In this document: one piece after another, positions 7,685 through 18,679 of the stretch
Layout: the number at the start of each line of letters is the position of its first letter
Numbering within the stretch: the first letter of the stretch is position 1
Assembly (NCBI GenBank): GCA_025464095.1
Contig: JAODMF010000022.1
Span: forward strand, 62,001 to 126,000
DNA: 64,000 nt
Direction of reading: 5' to 3'
From: Glaciihabitans sp.
GTDB taxonomy: Bacteria; Actinomycetota; Actinomycetes; Actinomycetales; Microbacteriaceae
Notes under the pieces: model-generated
Told to the model about the DNA's origin: nothing
Database searches by the model: none
What the model saw: only the letters and a program-made list of their open reading frames with translations
Translations under genes and position numbers: made by a program

Positions 7685-8236
7685 ATGGAGAATTCCGCCG
7701 CAGAGGATCGTGCTGCAGTGAGGCGCGGGTCCGCGGTAGGTATCGCCCTGACGCTCTCCGCAGCCTGCATTCTCTTGATGGGCTGTAGCGGACCGTCGAC
7801 TGACGGTCCGCTGCAGTTCAGCGCTTCCGAGGACACAGTCTGCGCTCCCACACCGAAATTCAAGGATGCAGCGCTTGGTGTACTCCTGCCCGGCGACCTT
7901 ACGTCGAATATTACGATCGACTCGATTGTGCTAGTTGATGCGAAAAATGCCGTTCTGGGCAAGACAAGCCTCATGCCCGTCACGACCGGGTCACGCCTCC
8001 TTTTGGATCAGTATCCGCCGACCAAACAATTTCCGACCAACTGGCCCAATGCAGAGCCAGCAATTGGCACCGTCATCGAGCCGAGAACCGCGCACGACCT
8101 CGTCCTCGAAGTCAGAAGCAATGGAACCGACCCCGGCCGATTGTCTGGGGTGGTGATCACCTACACATCCGGTGGCAGACAATACGTGGCACGAACGCAT
8201 CTCAGTTTGAAATTGAAAAAGGCGGCTTCGTGCTAA
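7685..8236 (+). CDS. putative lipoprotein
   Basis: The 183-residue product has charged N-terminal residues (RAAVRRGS), a hydrophobic core (VGIALTLSAACILL) and a lipobox LMGC, so it should be exported, lipidated on Cys and anchored to the outer face of the membrane. The mature part is rich in beta-strand patterns (DSIVLVDAKNAVLG, DLVLEVRSNG, GVVITYTSGGRQYVARTHLSLKL) and ends in AASC. I do not recognise a functional family. An internal GTG near 7719 could be the true start, closer to the signal peptide. Confidence 0.7.
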   Translation: MENSAAEDRAAVRRGSAVGIALTLSAACILLMGCSGPSTDGPLQFSASEDTVCAPTPKFKDAALGVLLPGDLTSNITIDSIVLVDAKNAVLGKTSLMPVTTGSRLLLDQYPPTKQFPTNWPNAEPAIGTVIEPRTAHDLVLEVRSNGTDPGRLSGVVITYTSGGRQYVARTHLSLKLKKAASC

Positions 8237-8368
8237 TTGGTGTTTAGTGCGGCATCGGCGGCAAGGTATCTGCCGGGATCGCTGGCGCGCAGCGTTCGCG
8301 ACTTCTGCGGGACTGCTCCGCGATGGGTGGAGTTCCGAAGGATTCGAGCACGCCTGGGCGGCCGTCGG

Positions 8369-10759
<2,391 letters not shown>

Positions 10760-10887
10760 CGTGCCTCCCGGCGGCAGGCCGTTCCGACAGTGGAGCGAGT
10801 GCTGAGATCCATGCCGGTCAGCCTACTTGCGGCATTATCAGCCGCGCTTCTCAATTTCTGATCGGTCTCCCCTGCCCCGGGCCCGGT

Positions 10888-11775
10888 TCACAGTTCAACG
10901 GCCTGGAGCAGCGGGCGGACCTCGCGCCCGAGGAAGGCGATGAATCCCTCGAGGTCGGGTTCGTCTTCGGTGGCCTGGACGACGACCGTGCTCGCGCCGG
11001 CGGCCGCGTACCGCCGAATCCCCTGCGCGATGACGTCGGCGCTACCGCCCGCGCCGATCCCCCGTCCCGCCGCGGCGCCCCACGTACGCAGTTCCGCGTT
11101 CAGGCGCTGCTGCGCGTTGGGACCGGTCGCCGCGATGATGGTGGCCACGATGGGATGGGCATCCCCCACTCCCCCGCGCGCCCGAACGGCGGACCGGATG
11201 AGGTCCGCGGCATCCGCAATTTCGGCGTCCGTCAGTGCATTCGTGAGCATCGAACCGTCGCCGAGTTCGCCGGTGAGCGCGAGTGACTTCGGCCCGCCCC
11301 CGCCCAGCATGATCGGAACCGGCACCAGGGGCGGCCAGGCCAACTGCACGCCGGTCAGCCTGACGTAGCGCCCCTCGACGGTGACGCTCTCGCCCGCCAG
11401 CAGCATCCGCAGGGCGTCTGTGTACTCGCGGAGAAGCGTGAGTGGCGAGGCGACCCGCACGCCGGCCTGGCCCATCCACTCCTGCACTCCGTGCCCCACT
11501 CCCCCGATGAGTCGACCGGGAAAGGCTCGCCCGAGCATCGCGAACTCCATCGCTGTCAAGGCAACATTTCGCAAAGGTGCTGGTAGGAGGCCGATTCCGA
11601 CAGAAATTGACTCCGTGGATGCCAGCGCGATGGCCGCACTGGCAACGCCGCTCTCCTTGAAACTGTCTTCCCACACCCACAGCTCGTCGAGCCCGGACGC
11701 CTCGACGGCGCGGGCGACCGAAACGAGCAGCTCAGGGGCGATCGTGGGCGTGAACGCGAACCCCAGGGTGGTCAT
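10888..11775 (-). CDS. LLM class flavin-dependent oxidoreductase
   Basis: The 295-residue protein is a bacterial luciferase-like (TIM-barrel) oxidoreductase that uses FMN or F420. Typical segments are ARAVEASGLDELWVWEDSF, GIGLLPAPLRNVALTAMEF and RLIGGVGHGVQEWMGQAG, the last the cofactor-binding loop of the F420-dependent branch. Its ATG overlaps the stop of the upstream TIM-barrel gene (ATGA), so it is the last gene of the sugar operon. A luciferase-like enzyme in a carbohydrate cluster is uncommon; it might oxidise a sugar-derived or aglycone intermediate, but that is inference. Confidence 0.85.
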   Translation of the reverse strand: MTTLGFAFTPTIAPELLVSVARAVEASGLDELWVWEDSFKESGVASAAIALASTESISVGIGLLPAPLRNVALTAMEFAMLGRAFPGRLIGGVGHGVQEWMGQAGVRVASPLTLLREYTDALRMLLAGESVTVEGRYVRLTGVQLAWPPLVPVPIMLGGGGPKSLALTGELGDGSMLTNALTDAEIADAADLIRSAVRARGGVGDAHPIVATIIAATGPNAQQRLNAELRTWGAAAGRGIGAGGSADVIAQGIRRYAAAGASTVVVQATEDEPDLEGFIAFLGREVRPLLQAVEL

Positions 11776-12803
11776 GACTGGTTATCGAAGACCGAGTCGA
11801 AGGATGCGGTCGGCAGCTTCCAGAGCAGCGAGCGGACGAAATTGACGGCTTCGGCCGCGCCGTGCAGCCGATCCATTCCGGCGTCTTCCCACTCGATCGA
11901 AATGGGTCCGGCATATCCGATGGATTCCAACGCCCGGAACGCGTCCTCCCACGGAACGTCGCCGTGGCCGGTCGAGACGAAGTCCCAGCCGCGCCGCGGA
12001 TCGCCCCACGGCAGGTGCGAACCCAGCACGCCGGCGCGACCGTTGTGCGGGCGCATCCGGGTGTCTTTGCAGTCGACGTGGTAGATCCGATTCTTAAAGT
12101 CGACGATGAAGCCGACCGGGTCGATGTTCTGCCACATCATGTGCGAGGGGTCCCAGTTGAAGCCGAACGCCTCCCGGTGTCCGATTGCTTCCAGCGACCG
12201 CACACTCGACCAGTAGTCGTAGGCGATCTCGGAGGGGTGAACCTCATGAGCGAACCGCACGCCCTCGCCGTCGAAGACATCGAGTATCGGATTCCAGCGG
12301 TCCGCGAAATCCTGGTACCCCGCGTCGAGCACACTGGCGGGCACGGGCGGGAACTGCGCCACATACGGCCAAATGGACGACCCGGTGAAGCCGACGACGA
12401 CGTCGACGCCGAGCTTGCGGGCGACGCGCGCCGACCGTTTCATGTCCTCGGCCGCACGCTGGCGAACCCCCTCGGCGTCGCCGTCTCCCCAGGTGTAGTC
12501 GCGCAGGATCGCCTTGTGACGAAAGTCGATTGGGTCATCGCAAACCGCCTGGCCGGTGAGGTGATTGGAGATGGCGTAGACCTTCAGTCCATACCTATCG
12601 AGCACGTCGAGCCGGGACTGCAGGTACGCGCCATCCTCGTCGGCCCGCTTCAGGTCGAGGTGGTCGCCGGATGCCGCAATCTCCAACCCGTCGTAGCCCC
12701 ACGAAGCAGCGAGCCGGGCAACCTCCTCGAATGGCAGGTCCGCCCATTGCCCGGTGAACAGTGTCACCGGATGGGTGGACGTAGCGCCCGTTGCACCTGT
12801 CAT
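11772..12803 (-). CDS. sugar phosphate isomerase/epimerase-like TIM-barrel protein
   Basis: This 343-residue protein has the xylose-isomerase-like (AP_endonuc_2) fold: WADLPFEEVARLAASWGYDGLEIAASGDHLDL at the N-terminus and metal-ligand segments FAHEVHPSEIAYDYWS, FNWDPSHMMWQNIDP, YHVDCKDT and ISIEWEDAGMDR. Such proteins bind a divalent metal and act as isomerases, epimerases, dehydratases or keto-glycoside lyases. ATG 12803 overlaps the ThuA stop (ATGA), which fixes the start and shows coupled translation. Presence with ThuA and Gfo/Idh points to sugar catabolism via keto intermediates. It is not a close copy of the second TIM-barrel gene at 14935. Confidence 0.87.
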   Translation of the reverse strand: MTGATGATSTHPVTLFTGQWADLPFEEVARLAASWGYDGLEIAASGDHLDLKRADEDGAYLQSRLDVLDRYGLKVYAISNHLTGQAVCDDPIDFRHKAILRDYTWGDGDAEGVRQRAAEDMKRSARVARKLGVDVVVGFTGSSIWPYVAQFPPVPASVLDAGYQDFADRWNPILDVFDGEGVRFAHEVHPSEIAYDYWSSVRSLEAIGHREAFGFNWDPSHMMWQNIDPVGFIVDFKNRIYHVDCKDTRMRPHNGRAGVLGSHLPWGDPRRGWDFVSTGHGDVPWEDAFRALESIGYAGPISIEWEDAGMDRLHGAAEAVNFVRSLLWKLPTASFDSVFDNQS

Positions 12804-13546
12804 TTCGTGAACCACTCCCTCGCTGGATTGGTAACGGACGGCACGGAATTCTCCGCGGCGGTCGGACGCGCCCATTCGACCGCGTTGGCCAAAATCCTGC
12901 GGATCGTGCCGTGGTTGTAGACCGGAAAGTCCTGGTCGCCGGGGCTGAAGTAGAAAATCCTGCCCTTGCCGCGAGTGAACGTCACTCCTGACCGAAACAC
13001 CTCTCCCCCGGCGAACGAGCTGATGAACACGAGGTCATCGGGGGTCGGGATGTCGAAATACTCCCCGTACATCTCCTGGCGGTCGATCACGACCGGGCTT
13101 TCAATGCCCGCCGTGATTGGATGCGACGGATTCACGTTCCACACCAGCTCCCGTTCGCCACCCTCGTCACTGCGCCATGCCAGCGAGCAGGTAGTGCCCA
13201 TGAGCCGGATGAAGATTTTCGAGAAGTGGCCCGAGTGCAGCACGACCAGCCCCATGCCGCCCATGACCCGCTGGTGCACGCGTTCGACAACCGCGCCATC
13301 CACCCTGTCGTGGGCGATGTGTCCCCACCAGAGCAGGACGTCGGTCGCGTCGAGCTTCTCCTGGCTGAGCCCGTGCTCCGGATCGGTGAGTTGGGCGGTG
13401 CTGATCACCGAATCCGCGGGGAGGTTCTCTGCCAACCCATCTCGGAGAGCGCCGTGTATGCCGTTCGGGTAATACTCGAGCATCTCCGGCTGTATGACTT
13501 CGTGGACACCCTCATTCCAGATGGTGATCCTGAGTGGCGCGGTCAT
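12800..13546 (-). CDS. ThuA domain-containing protein
   Basis: The 248-residue protein matches ThuA-like proteins: RITIWNEGVHE at the N-terminus, VLLWWGHIAHDRV, GMGLVVLHSGHFSKIF and WNVNPSHPITAGI later, all landmarks of this glutaminase-amidotransferase-like fold without the catalytic Cys. ThuA is needed for trehalose and sucrose use in Sinorhizobium, where keto-disaccharides are implicated. The ATG at 13546 overlaps the stop of the upstream glycosidase gene (ATGA). Its partners suggest a role in processing a keto-sugar; the reaction is unproven. Confidence 0.87.
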   Translation of the reverse strand: MTAPLRITIWNEGVHEVIQPEMLEYYPNGIHGALRDGLAENLPADSVISTAQLTDPEHGLSQEKLDATDVLLWWGHIAHDRVDGAVVERVHQRVMGGMGLVVLHSGHFSKIFIRLMGTTCSLAWRSDEGGERELVWNVNPSHPITAGIESPVVIDRQEMYGEYFDIPTPDDLVFISSFAGGEVFRSGVTFTRGKGRIFYFSPGDQDFPVYNHGTIRRILANAVEWARPTAAENSVPSVTNPAREWFTK

Positions 13547-14859
13547 CGGATGGCCTCCGTTGTGTCGTTGTGGTCGATCGTAGTTGGGGTGAGCAGGTCG
13601 AGGGTGAGGGCCGCCGTCCAACTGAAGGCGCGAGTTCCGCGTGGCGAGCCGTCGAACGGGTCAACGTATTCGGGAAAGTCGCCGGCAACCGCGAGCCGCA
13701 TCATCCGTTCGGCGATCATGGCGACTTCCTCGTGGTGATCGAGATCGCGCAGCGCCTGCGCGAGCAGCCACGCGGTGTTGAACCAGGCCGGGCCGCGCCA
13801 ATAGCTGGCCCGATCGAACGTCGCATCCAGCAAGTCATTGCTCGGCGGCAGGGCGGTGGTACGAAAATCGAAGGACGGGCCCCACAGCAACTGCAGCAAC
13901 TCCGGTCCGTGAAGGAGACCGGGGACGAGGAGCGGCAGGAGGCCGGACACGGTGCGCTTGTCCACCAGTTCGCCGCTGAGGATGTCGCGCGCGGAGTAGC
14001 ACCCGATGCGCGAGTTCCACAGTCCCTCGACCGCGGTCGCGAGCTCGGCCTGCCTGCGTACGTGCCCCGCGGAATCCTCACCGATATGGTCGGCGATGCT
14101 CGCAAGCGCGCGCTCGGAACGTGCCCAAATGGCGGTGAACCCGGGGTCCTCCAGGGCGAAAGGCAGCGAGGCCAGATCGTCGGAGGCATGTGAGTCCCGG
14201 TAGGCGGCCGCTATGGCGAAGTAGCGGGCATAGTCACGGTCTGTCGGACGCTCCCCCTCCCCCGCGTGCGCAAGATCAGGCCGCCGAAGGGAGGCGGTCG
14301 AAACCACTTCGATGCGCGCCATCGCGGCGTCCCACAGGGGTGAGTTGTCCAAACCGCTCTCCCACGGGTGCACGATCACACCGGCACCGTGCCCGGCGAC
14401 CGTCCGGCGGGACGAGAGGTACTCGTGCCAGCGAAGTAGAGCGGGGTACGCCTTCTCGAGAAAGCCGCTTTCGCGCGATCCCTCGGGATCGGACTCATGT
14501 ACGGCCAGCGCGGCCCACGCGTGCATGGGCGGCTGGATGAGTGCCGCGGTAGCGACGCCTGGCGCATCATCGAGGCGGGCGGACTGCCAGAACTCCGGGC
14601 CGGGCGAATAGTCGCCGCCCGGCGAGTAGACGATTTGAGGGATGCGCCCGTCTGCCCACTGCGCATCAAACAGGGTCGCGAGCTCGAGCCGAGCGTCGGC
14701 CGGACGCGAGTGTCTGGTGCCGAACGTGATGAACGCGGAATCCCAGCTCCACTGGTGGGGGTAGAGGCCGGCGGCCGGCACGGTATGAGTGCCGCGCCAA
14801 TTGGAGGCGAGGAGCCTTTCTGCGCCGCGCCGCGCATCCTCGGTTTCCTGCGGAGTCAT
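13543..14859 (-). CDS. GH63/MGH1-like glycoside hydrolase
   Basis: The 438-residue protein is an (alpha/alpha)6-barrel glycosidase of the GH63/mannosylglycerate hydrolase-like type. YPHQWSWDSAFITFG and GRIPQIVYSP near the N-terminus, SGLDNSPLWD in the middle, and YWRGPAWFNTAWLL near the C-terminus are family landmarks; the Asp of SWDS and an acidic residue late in the chain usually act in catalysis. There is no signal peptide, so it should cleave an imported oligosaccharide or glycoside in the cytoplasm. A 75-nt gap with two hairpins separates it from the TIM-barrel gene upstream. Confidence 0.85.
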   Translation of the reverse strand: MTPQETEDARRGAERLLASNWRGTHTVPAAGLYPHQWSWDSAFITFGTRHSRPADARLELATLFDAQWADGRIPQIVYSPGGDYSPGPEFWQSARLDDAPGVATAALIQPPMHAWAALAVHESDPEGSRESGFLEKAYPALLRWHEYLSSRRTVAGHGAGVIVHPWESGLDNSPLWDAAMARIEVVSTASLRRPDLAHAGEGERPTDRDYARYFAIAAAYRDSHASDDLASLPFALEDPGFTAIWARSERALASIADHIGEDSAGHVRRQAELATAVEGLWNSRIGCYSARDILSGELVDKRTVSGLLPLLVPGLLHGPELLQLLWGPSFDFRTTALPPSNDLLDATFDRASYWRGPAWFNTAWLLAQALRDLDHHEEVAMIAERMMRLAVAGDFPEYVDPFDGSPRGTRAFSWTAALTLDLLTPTTIDHNDTTEAIR

Positions 14860-14877
14860 GCCTGCCTTTCAATCTCG

Positions 14878-14927
14878 CCGCGCGCCCTGCGCGGAGAGCC
14901 GGGGTGGGGCCCGTACGCCCCACCCCG
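14878..14927 (-). terminator. two stem-loops inside the sugar operon
   Basis: An 11-bp perfect stem (CGGGGTGGGGC 14900-14910 with GCCCCACCCCG 14917-14927, 6-nt loop) is followed on the transcribed strand by a smaller one (CCGCGC 14878-14883 with GCGCGG 14889-14894). They fill the gap between the second TIM-barrel gene and the glycosidase gene. There is no U-tract, so a partial terminator or an mRNA-processing or stabilising element that sets the ratio of upstream to downstream products is likely. Confidence 0.55.
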
Positions 14928-14934
14928 ACGATGG

Positions 14935-15729
14935 TCAGCGCTTGAGCAGCTTCGAAACCAGCGGCAGAACCTCAGCGCTGGGGCCGCTGAGCCCGCACTC
15001 CATGGCCAGCCAGCCGTCGAACTTGATGTCCTCGAGCGCATCGAGCGTGTCGTCCCAGTCATAGTGGCCGTGGCCGGGCTCCAGCCGATCGCTGTCGCCA
15101 AGCTGCACGTGCTTGATCCGGGATCCGGCTTCGCGGATGGCGTCCCCGGTCTTCGTCTCCTCGATCGACATGTGGAACGTGTCGGCGATCACCGCAACGC
15201 CGGGGGTCCCGGCCTGGTCGACGAACCACGAGGCATCCGCCAGCGTGTTGACGACGAAGTCCTCATACCGGTTGAGCGGCTCGAGGAACAGGGTAGTGCC
15301 CACGGATTCGGCGTGCGCACCCAGTTCCATCAGCGCGGCGACCAACAGCGACCTGGACTCCTCGTCCGATCGCGGCGGGGTGAACGGTGGGAGCTTCTTC
15401 GAGAACAGTCCGAAGGCGTGCGGAGCGACCACGCCAAGGCCGCCGGCCTCGCCGATGGTCGTGAGCAGGACCTTCAGCTGGTCGATCGCGTCGCGACGCT
15501 GATCCGGGTCGAAATCGCCGATGAAGTGGTCGAGGTGCATCACTGCACTCGGCATTTGCACGCCGGCGTCGCGAGCGGCCCGCAGTTCGGCCGCGCGGCC
15601 CGCGAACACCCCGTCGCCCTTGCCCGATAGCTCGATTCCGTCGAAACCCACGGTCAGCGCGAAGGCGTACTTCTCCTCGAGGGTTTCTCCCTCGAGCATC
15701 CACTCTGCAGCGGCTAGTTTTACGGTCAC
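14935..15729 (-). CDS. sugar phosphate isomerase/epimerase-like TIM-barrel protein (second)
   Basis: A 264-residue AP_endonuc_2/xylose-isomerase-like barrel. Landmarks are GFDGIELSGKGD, MPSAVMHLDHFIGDF, LFLEPLNRYEDFVVN, GVAVIADTFHMSIEE, IKHVQLGDSDRLEPG and WLAMECGLSG, which hold the expected Glu/Asp/His metal ligands. It resembles L-ribulose or hydroxypyruvate isomerase-type enzymes more than the gene at 11772. The GTG start at 15729 overlaps the stop of the dehydrogenase gene (GTGA) and gives the normal N-terminus VTVKLAAAEWML. It probably acts on the product of the oxidation steps encoded upstream. Confidence 0.86.
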   Translation of the reverse strand: MTVKLAAAEWMLEGETLEEKYAFALTVGFDGIELSGKGDGVFAGRAAELRAARDAGVQMPSAVMHLDHFIGDFDPDQRRDAIDQLKVLLTTIGEAGGLGVVAPHAFGLFSKKLPPFTPPRSDEESRSLLVAALMELGAHAESVGTTLFLEPLNRYEDFVVNTLADASWFVDQAGTPGVAVIADTFHMSIEETKTGDAIREAGSRIKHVQLGDSDRLEPGHGHYDWDDTLDALEDIKFDGWLAMECGLSGPSAEVLPLVSKLLKR

Positions 15730-16775
15730 TTTGCGTCCTCCTCGAAGCTGAGAACGACCTGCAGGGCATCCTGCGGACTCGTGTCGAGCATGGTGAACGC
15801 CTCGCCCGCCTCGGATATGTCCATGGTGTGCGAGATCAGGTCGGTGAGGTTGATACGTCCCTCCACCGCGAGCTGGATCGCCGTCGATGCGAGCCGGTAC
15901 TCGTTCCAGCGGTGCTGCAATACCGGAGCGACGCCGGAAATCTGCGACGCGATGACCGCGACGCGGTTGTGGTGGAACTCCTCGCCGAGCCGGAGGCCCG
16001 CGCCCTCGCCCTGCATGAAGCCGGCGACGCACACGCGCGAGCTGTACGCGACGGATCGAATCGCCTCGTGCAGCGCGCGGTAGTTTCCGGTCACCTCCAT
16101 GGCCACATCAGCGCCACGTCCGTCAGTGAGCTCGCGGATCCGCTCCGCCACCTGGCCCTCCCCCGCATCCAGCACGATGTGGGTGCCGAGCTTCTCGGCC
16201 AGGTCGCGTCGCGCCTTGATGCCATCGACACCGATCACGCGCGCGCCGTTGAGGCGTGCGAGTTGCGCCACGATCTGGCCAGGCACGCCGAGCCCGAAGA
16301 CCACCACGGTCTCGCCAACGTGGATGTCGGCGTCGAGGATCACGTTGAGACCGATGGCGCCGATCTGGGAGAAGATGCCGATCCGTGGGTCAGCATCCGG
16401 ATGCAGGATGCGCTTGCTCGCGCGCTCCTCCGTCTGGATGGTCTCCGAGCGGTGGCCCCACGTTCCCCAGATGCGGTCCCCGACCTTGAGCTTGGTGACG
16501 CTGGCGCCGATCTCGGAGACCTCGCCCACTTCCTCGTAACCCCAGCCGTTGACCGGGTACTCGAAGCTGGTCGAGCCGTCAACGAACAGCCGTCGCTGCT
16601 GGTCCCACTTCTTGTTGAGGTAGGGGTTCGTGCCGCGGTAGGCGGTCAATTCCGTGCCGGCCGAAATGCCCGAATACAGGGTGCGAATGCGCACCTGATC
16701 CGGCTCGAGCGCGGGGAAGGACTCCTCCACGACCTCGGCGACGTTGGGTGAGGTGAAGCTCACCATTGATCCCAT
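15726..16775 (-). CDS. MDR-family zinc-binding-type dehydrogenase lacking the usual zinc ligands
   Basis: The 349-residue protein is a medium-chain dehydrogenase/reductase. The nucleotide-binding motif VVVFGLGVPGQIVAQLA and the loop VIGVDGIKARRDLAEKLG fit the Rossmann domain. In the catalytic domain the usual zinc motif reads YSGISAGTELTAYRG, without the Cys, and the GHE motif is replaced by WGYEEVGEV; the four structural-zinc cysteines are also absent. This SGISAGTE subgroup therefore probably works without catalytic zinc. It lies between the permease genes and the TIM-barrel gene and likely oxidises or reduces a sugar hydroxyl with NAD(P). Confidence 0.85.
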   Translation of the reverse strand: MGSMVSFTSPNVAEVVEESFPALEPDQVRIRTLYSGISAGTELTAYRGTNPYLNKKWDQQRRLFVDGSTSFEYPVNGWGYEEVGEVSEIGASVTKLKVGDRIWGTWGHRSETIQTEERASKRILHPDADPRIGIFSQIGAIGLNVILDADIHVGETVVVFGLGVPGQIVAQLARLNGARVIGVDGIKARRDLAEKLGTHIVLDAGEGQVAERIRELTDGRGADVAMEVTGNYRALHEAIRSVAYSSRVCVAGFMQGEGAGLRLGEEFHHNRVAVIASQISGVAPVLQHRWNEYRLASTAIQLAVEGRINLTDLISHTMDISEAGEAFTMLDTSPQDALQVVLSFEEDAK

Positions 16776-16824
16776 GATGTTTCTCTTTCTTCTTGGTTGT
16801 GTGAAGCGAATGGAGCGATGCCGG

Positions 16825-17721
16825 TCAGCCCTTGACAGCTCCGGAGATGAATCCCTCGGTCACCTGCTTCTGCAGGAAAGCGAAGAGAACGATGATCGGC
16901 AGGATCGTGATGAGCGTTCCCGCGGCCAGCGGCCCGATGTCAAGCGACCGTCCTCCGGTGAACATGTAGAGGCCGCTGGTGAGTGGCCGGAAACTGCCGC
17001 CGGGCAGGTAGAGCAGCGGCACGAGAAAGTTGTTCCAGTTCGCGAGGAACGTGAACACCGTCAGCGCGCCCATTCCGGATCGAACCAGCGGGAGCATGAT
17101 CTTGACGAAGATCTGGAATTCCGATGCGCCATCCACTCGTGCGGCCTGCTCCAGTTCGACCGGCAGGTCGGAGAAGAATGCGCGCATGAAGAACGTGCCG
17201 AACGCAATGCCCAGCGACGCCATCACCAGGATCGCTCCGGGAAGGGTGTCGAGCAGGCCGATCGACCTCAGCTGGTAATACAGCGGGATCATGTACGTGA
17301 AGAACGGCACGAGCAGCCCGAGCAGTACGAGGTAGAACAGCACGGTCCTCCCCCGAAACGGCAGCCGCGCGAACGTGTACCCGGCCATCGTTGAGAACAC
17401 GATGACTATTGCCGTCGACGGCACCGTTAGAAGGATGCTGTTCAACAGGTAGTCGCTGAACTTCCCGACCGTCCACGCTGCGACCAGGTTGTCCCACGAG
17501 AACGAGCTGAAAAATCCGAACGGGTTGACCCGAACATCCTGTGGCGTCTTCAGCGTCGTCGAGATGACGAGCAGGATGGGAAAGATGGTTCCAAGGGCGA
17601 GGATGACCAGCAGCGCGTGTTTGCCGAGGAACAGGCCGCGCTTGCGCTTCGATCCTCCGCGCATCGTGGGCGGCGGCGGGGCGTCGATATCGACCTTGCG
17701 AATTGTGGCGAGGTTGGTCAT
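16825..17721 (-). CDS. carbohydrate ABC transporter permease (MalG-like)
   Basis: The 298-residue inner-membrane permease has six predicted helices and the EAA loop EQAARVDGASEFQIFVKIMLPL that docks the ATPase. The N-terminus MTNLATIRKVDIDAPPPP is cytoplasmic. Its start overlaps the stop of the preceding permease by one base (TGATG). With the partner permease and the lipoprotein it forms a CUT1-type importer for an oligosaccharide or glycoside. The closing residues FLQKQVTEGFISGAVKG are the standard C-terminus of this subunit. No ATPase gene is present; a shared MsmK-type ATPase elsewhere must serve it. Confidence 0.93.
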   Translation of the reverse strand: MTNLATIRKVDIDAPPPPTMRGGSKRKRGLFLGKHALLVILALGTIFPILLVISTTLKTPQDVRVNPFGFFSSFSWDNLVAAWTVGKFSDYLLNSILLTVPSTAIVIVFSTMAGYTFARLPFRGRTVLFYLVLLGLLVPFFTYMIPLYYQLRSIGLLDTLPGAILVMASLGIAFGTFFMRAFFSDLPVELEQAARVDGASEFQIFVKIMLPLVRSGMGALTVFTFLANWNNFLVPLLYLPGGSFRPLTSGLYMFTGGRSLDIGPLAAGTLITILPIIVLFAFLQKQVTEGFISGAVKG

Positions 17722-18644
17722 CAGGCACCCATTCCCTGGAGCGACAGACGGCGCTGCAACCGGTTGAGGAAGATCGCAAACGGGATCGACAGCACCGTGA
17801 TCATCAGCGCGAGCGTTGTGCCGTAGCCGATGCGGTTGAGTGAGAAGGCGTTCTGATAGGCGTACGTCCCAAGAACGTTCGTGGCGTTCGCGGGACCTCC
17901 GCCGGTCATCACGAAGATGATGTCGAACACGCTGAATCCGCCGACCAGTGTGAGTGTCAGCACCATCATGAAGACGGGCATGATCTGCGGAAGGATGATG
18001 TACCACAGTCGCTGCGGAGCGTTGGCACCGTCGATGCGGGCGGCATCTACCAGCTCGATGTCCACGTTGCGCAGCGCCGAGAGGAAGATCACGATGACGA
18101 ATCCCGTGGTCGCCCAGATGGCCGTCGCGAGGATCGCATAGATCGCGAGGGAGGGCTCCCCGAGCCAGCCCTTTTCCAGGTCCTTCAGCCCGATCGCGCC
18201 CAGCGCCTGGTTGAGCCAGCCGCTGACGGGGTCGTAGATCCAGCCCCAGACGATGCCGATGGCAACACCGGGAAGGATGTGTGGCAGGAAGAACAGGATG
18301 CGATAGAAGACGCCCCCGCGACGGACCGTCCAGAGCAGCATCGCGATCAGGAGTCCGATCACGATGGGTGAAATGGTTCCGACGATGATCCAGATGACGT
18401 TGTTGCTCAGCGCATGCCACACCTCCGGGTCGGCGAGCATCTCCTGGAAGTTGCCGAGGCCGACGAACTTCGGGTTCGGATTCAGCCCGTCGTAGTCGAC
18501 GACTGAGAAATACAGCGCCTGTACGAGGGGAAAGAGGAAGAAGAAGCCCACCATGATCATCGCCGGGATGATGAGGGCGATGCCCAGGCGCGTTTGCGCG
18601 CGCCTGGTCACCGTCGGGGCCGTATTCCGGCTTGCGTTGCTCAT
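17721..18644 (-). CDS. sugar ABC transporter permease (MalF-like)
   Basis: The 307-residue protein is the first permease of the CUT1 importer. It has an N-terminal basic stretch (VTRRAQTRLG), six hydrophobic helices and the EAA loop ELVDAARIDGANAPQRLWYIILPQIMPV. ATG 18644 is preferred because the upstream in-frame sequence is unlike any permease. It lies 35 nt downstream of the solute-binding lipoprotein gene. Function: translocation of the bound sugar across the cytoplasmic membrane together with the MalG-like subunit. Confidence 0.93.
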   Translation of the reverse strand: MSNASRNTAPTVTRRAQTRLGIALIIPAMIMVGFFFLFPLVQALYFSVVDYDGLNPNPKFVGLGNFQEMLADPEVWHALSNNVIWIIVGTISPIVIGLLIAMLLWTVRRGGVFYRILFFLPHILPGVAIGIVWGWIYDPVSGWLNQALGAIGLKDLEKGWLGEPSLAIYAILATAIWATTGFVIVIFLSALRNVDIELVDAARIDGANAPQRLWYIILPQIMPVFMMVLTLTLVGGFSVFDIIFVMTGGGPANATNVLGTYAYQNAFSLNRIGYGTTLALMITVLSIPFAIFLNRLQRRLSLQGMGA

Positions 18645-18679
18645 CTGTCTGTTATCGCTCTTCTTTGGCGTCGCGGACG

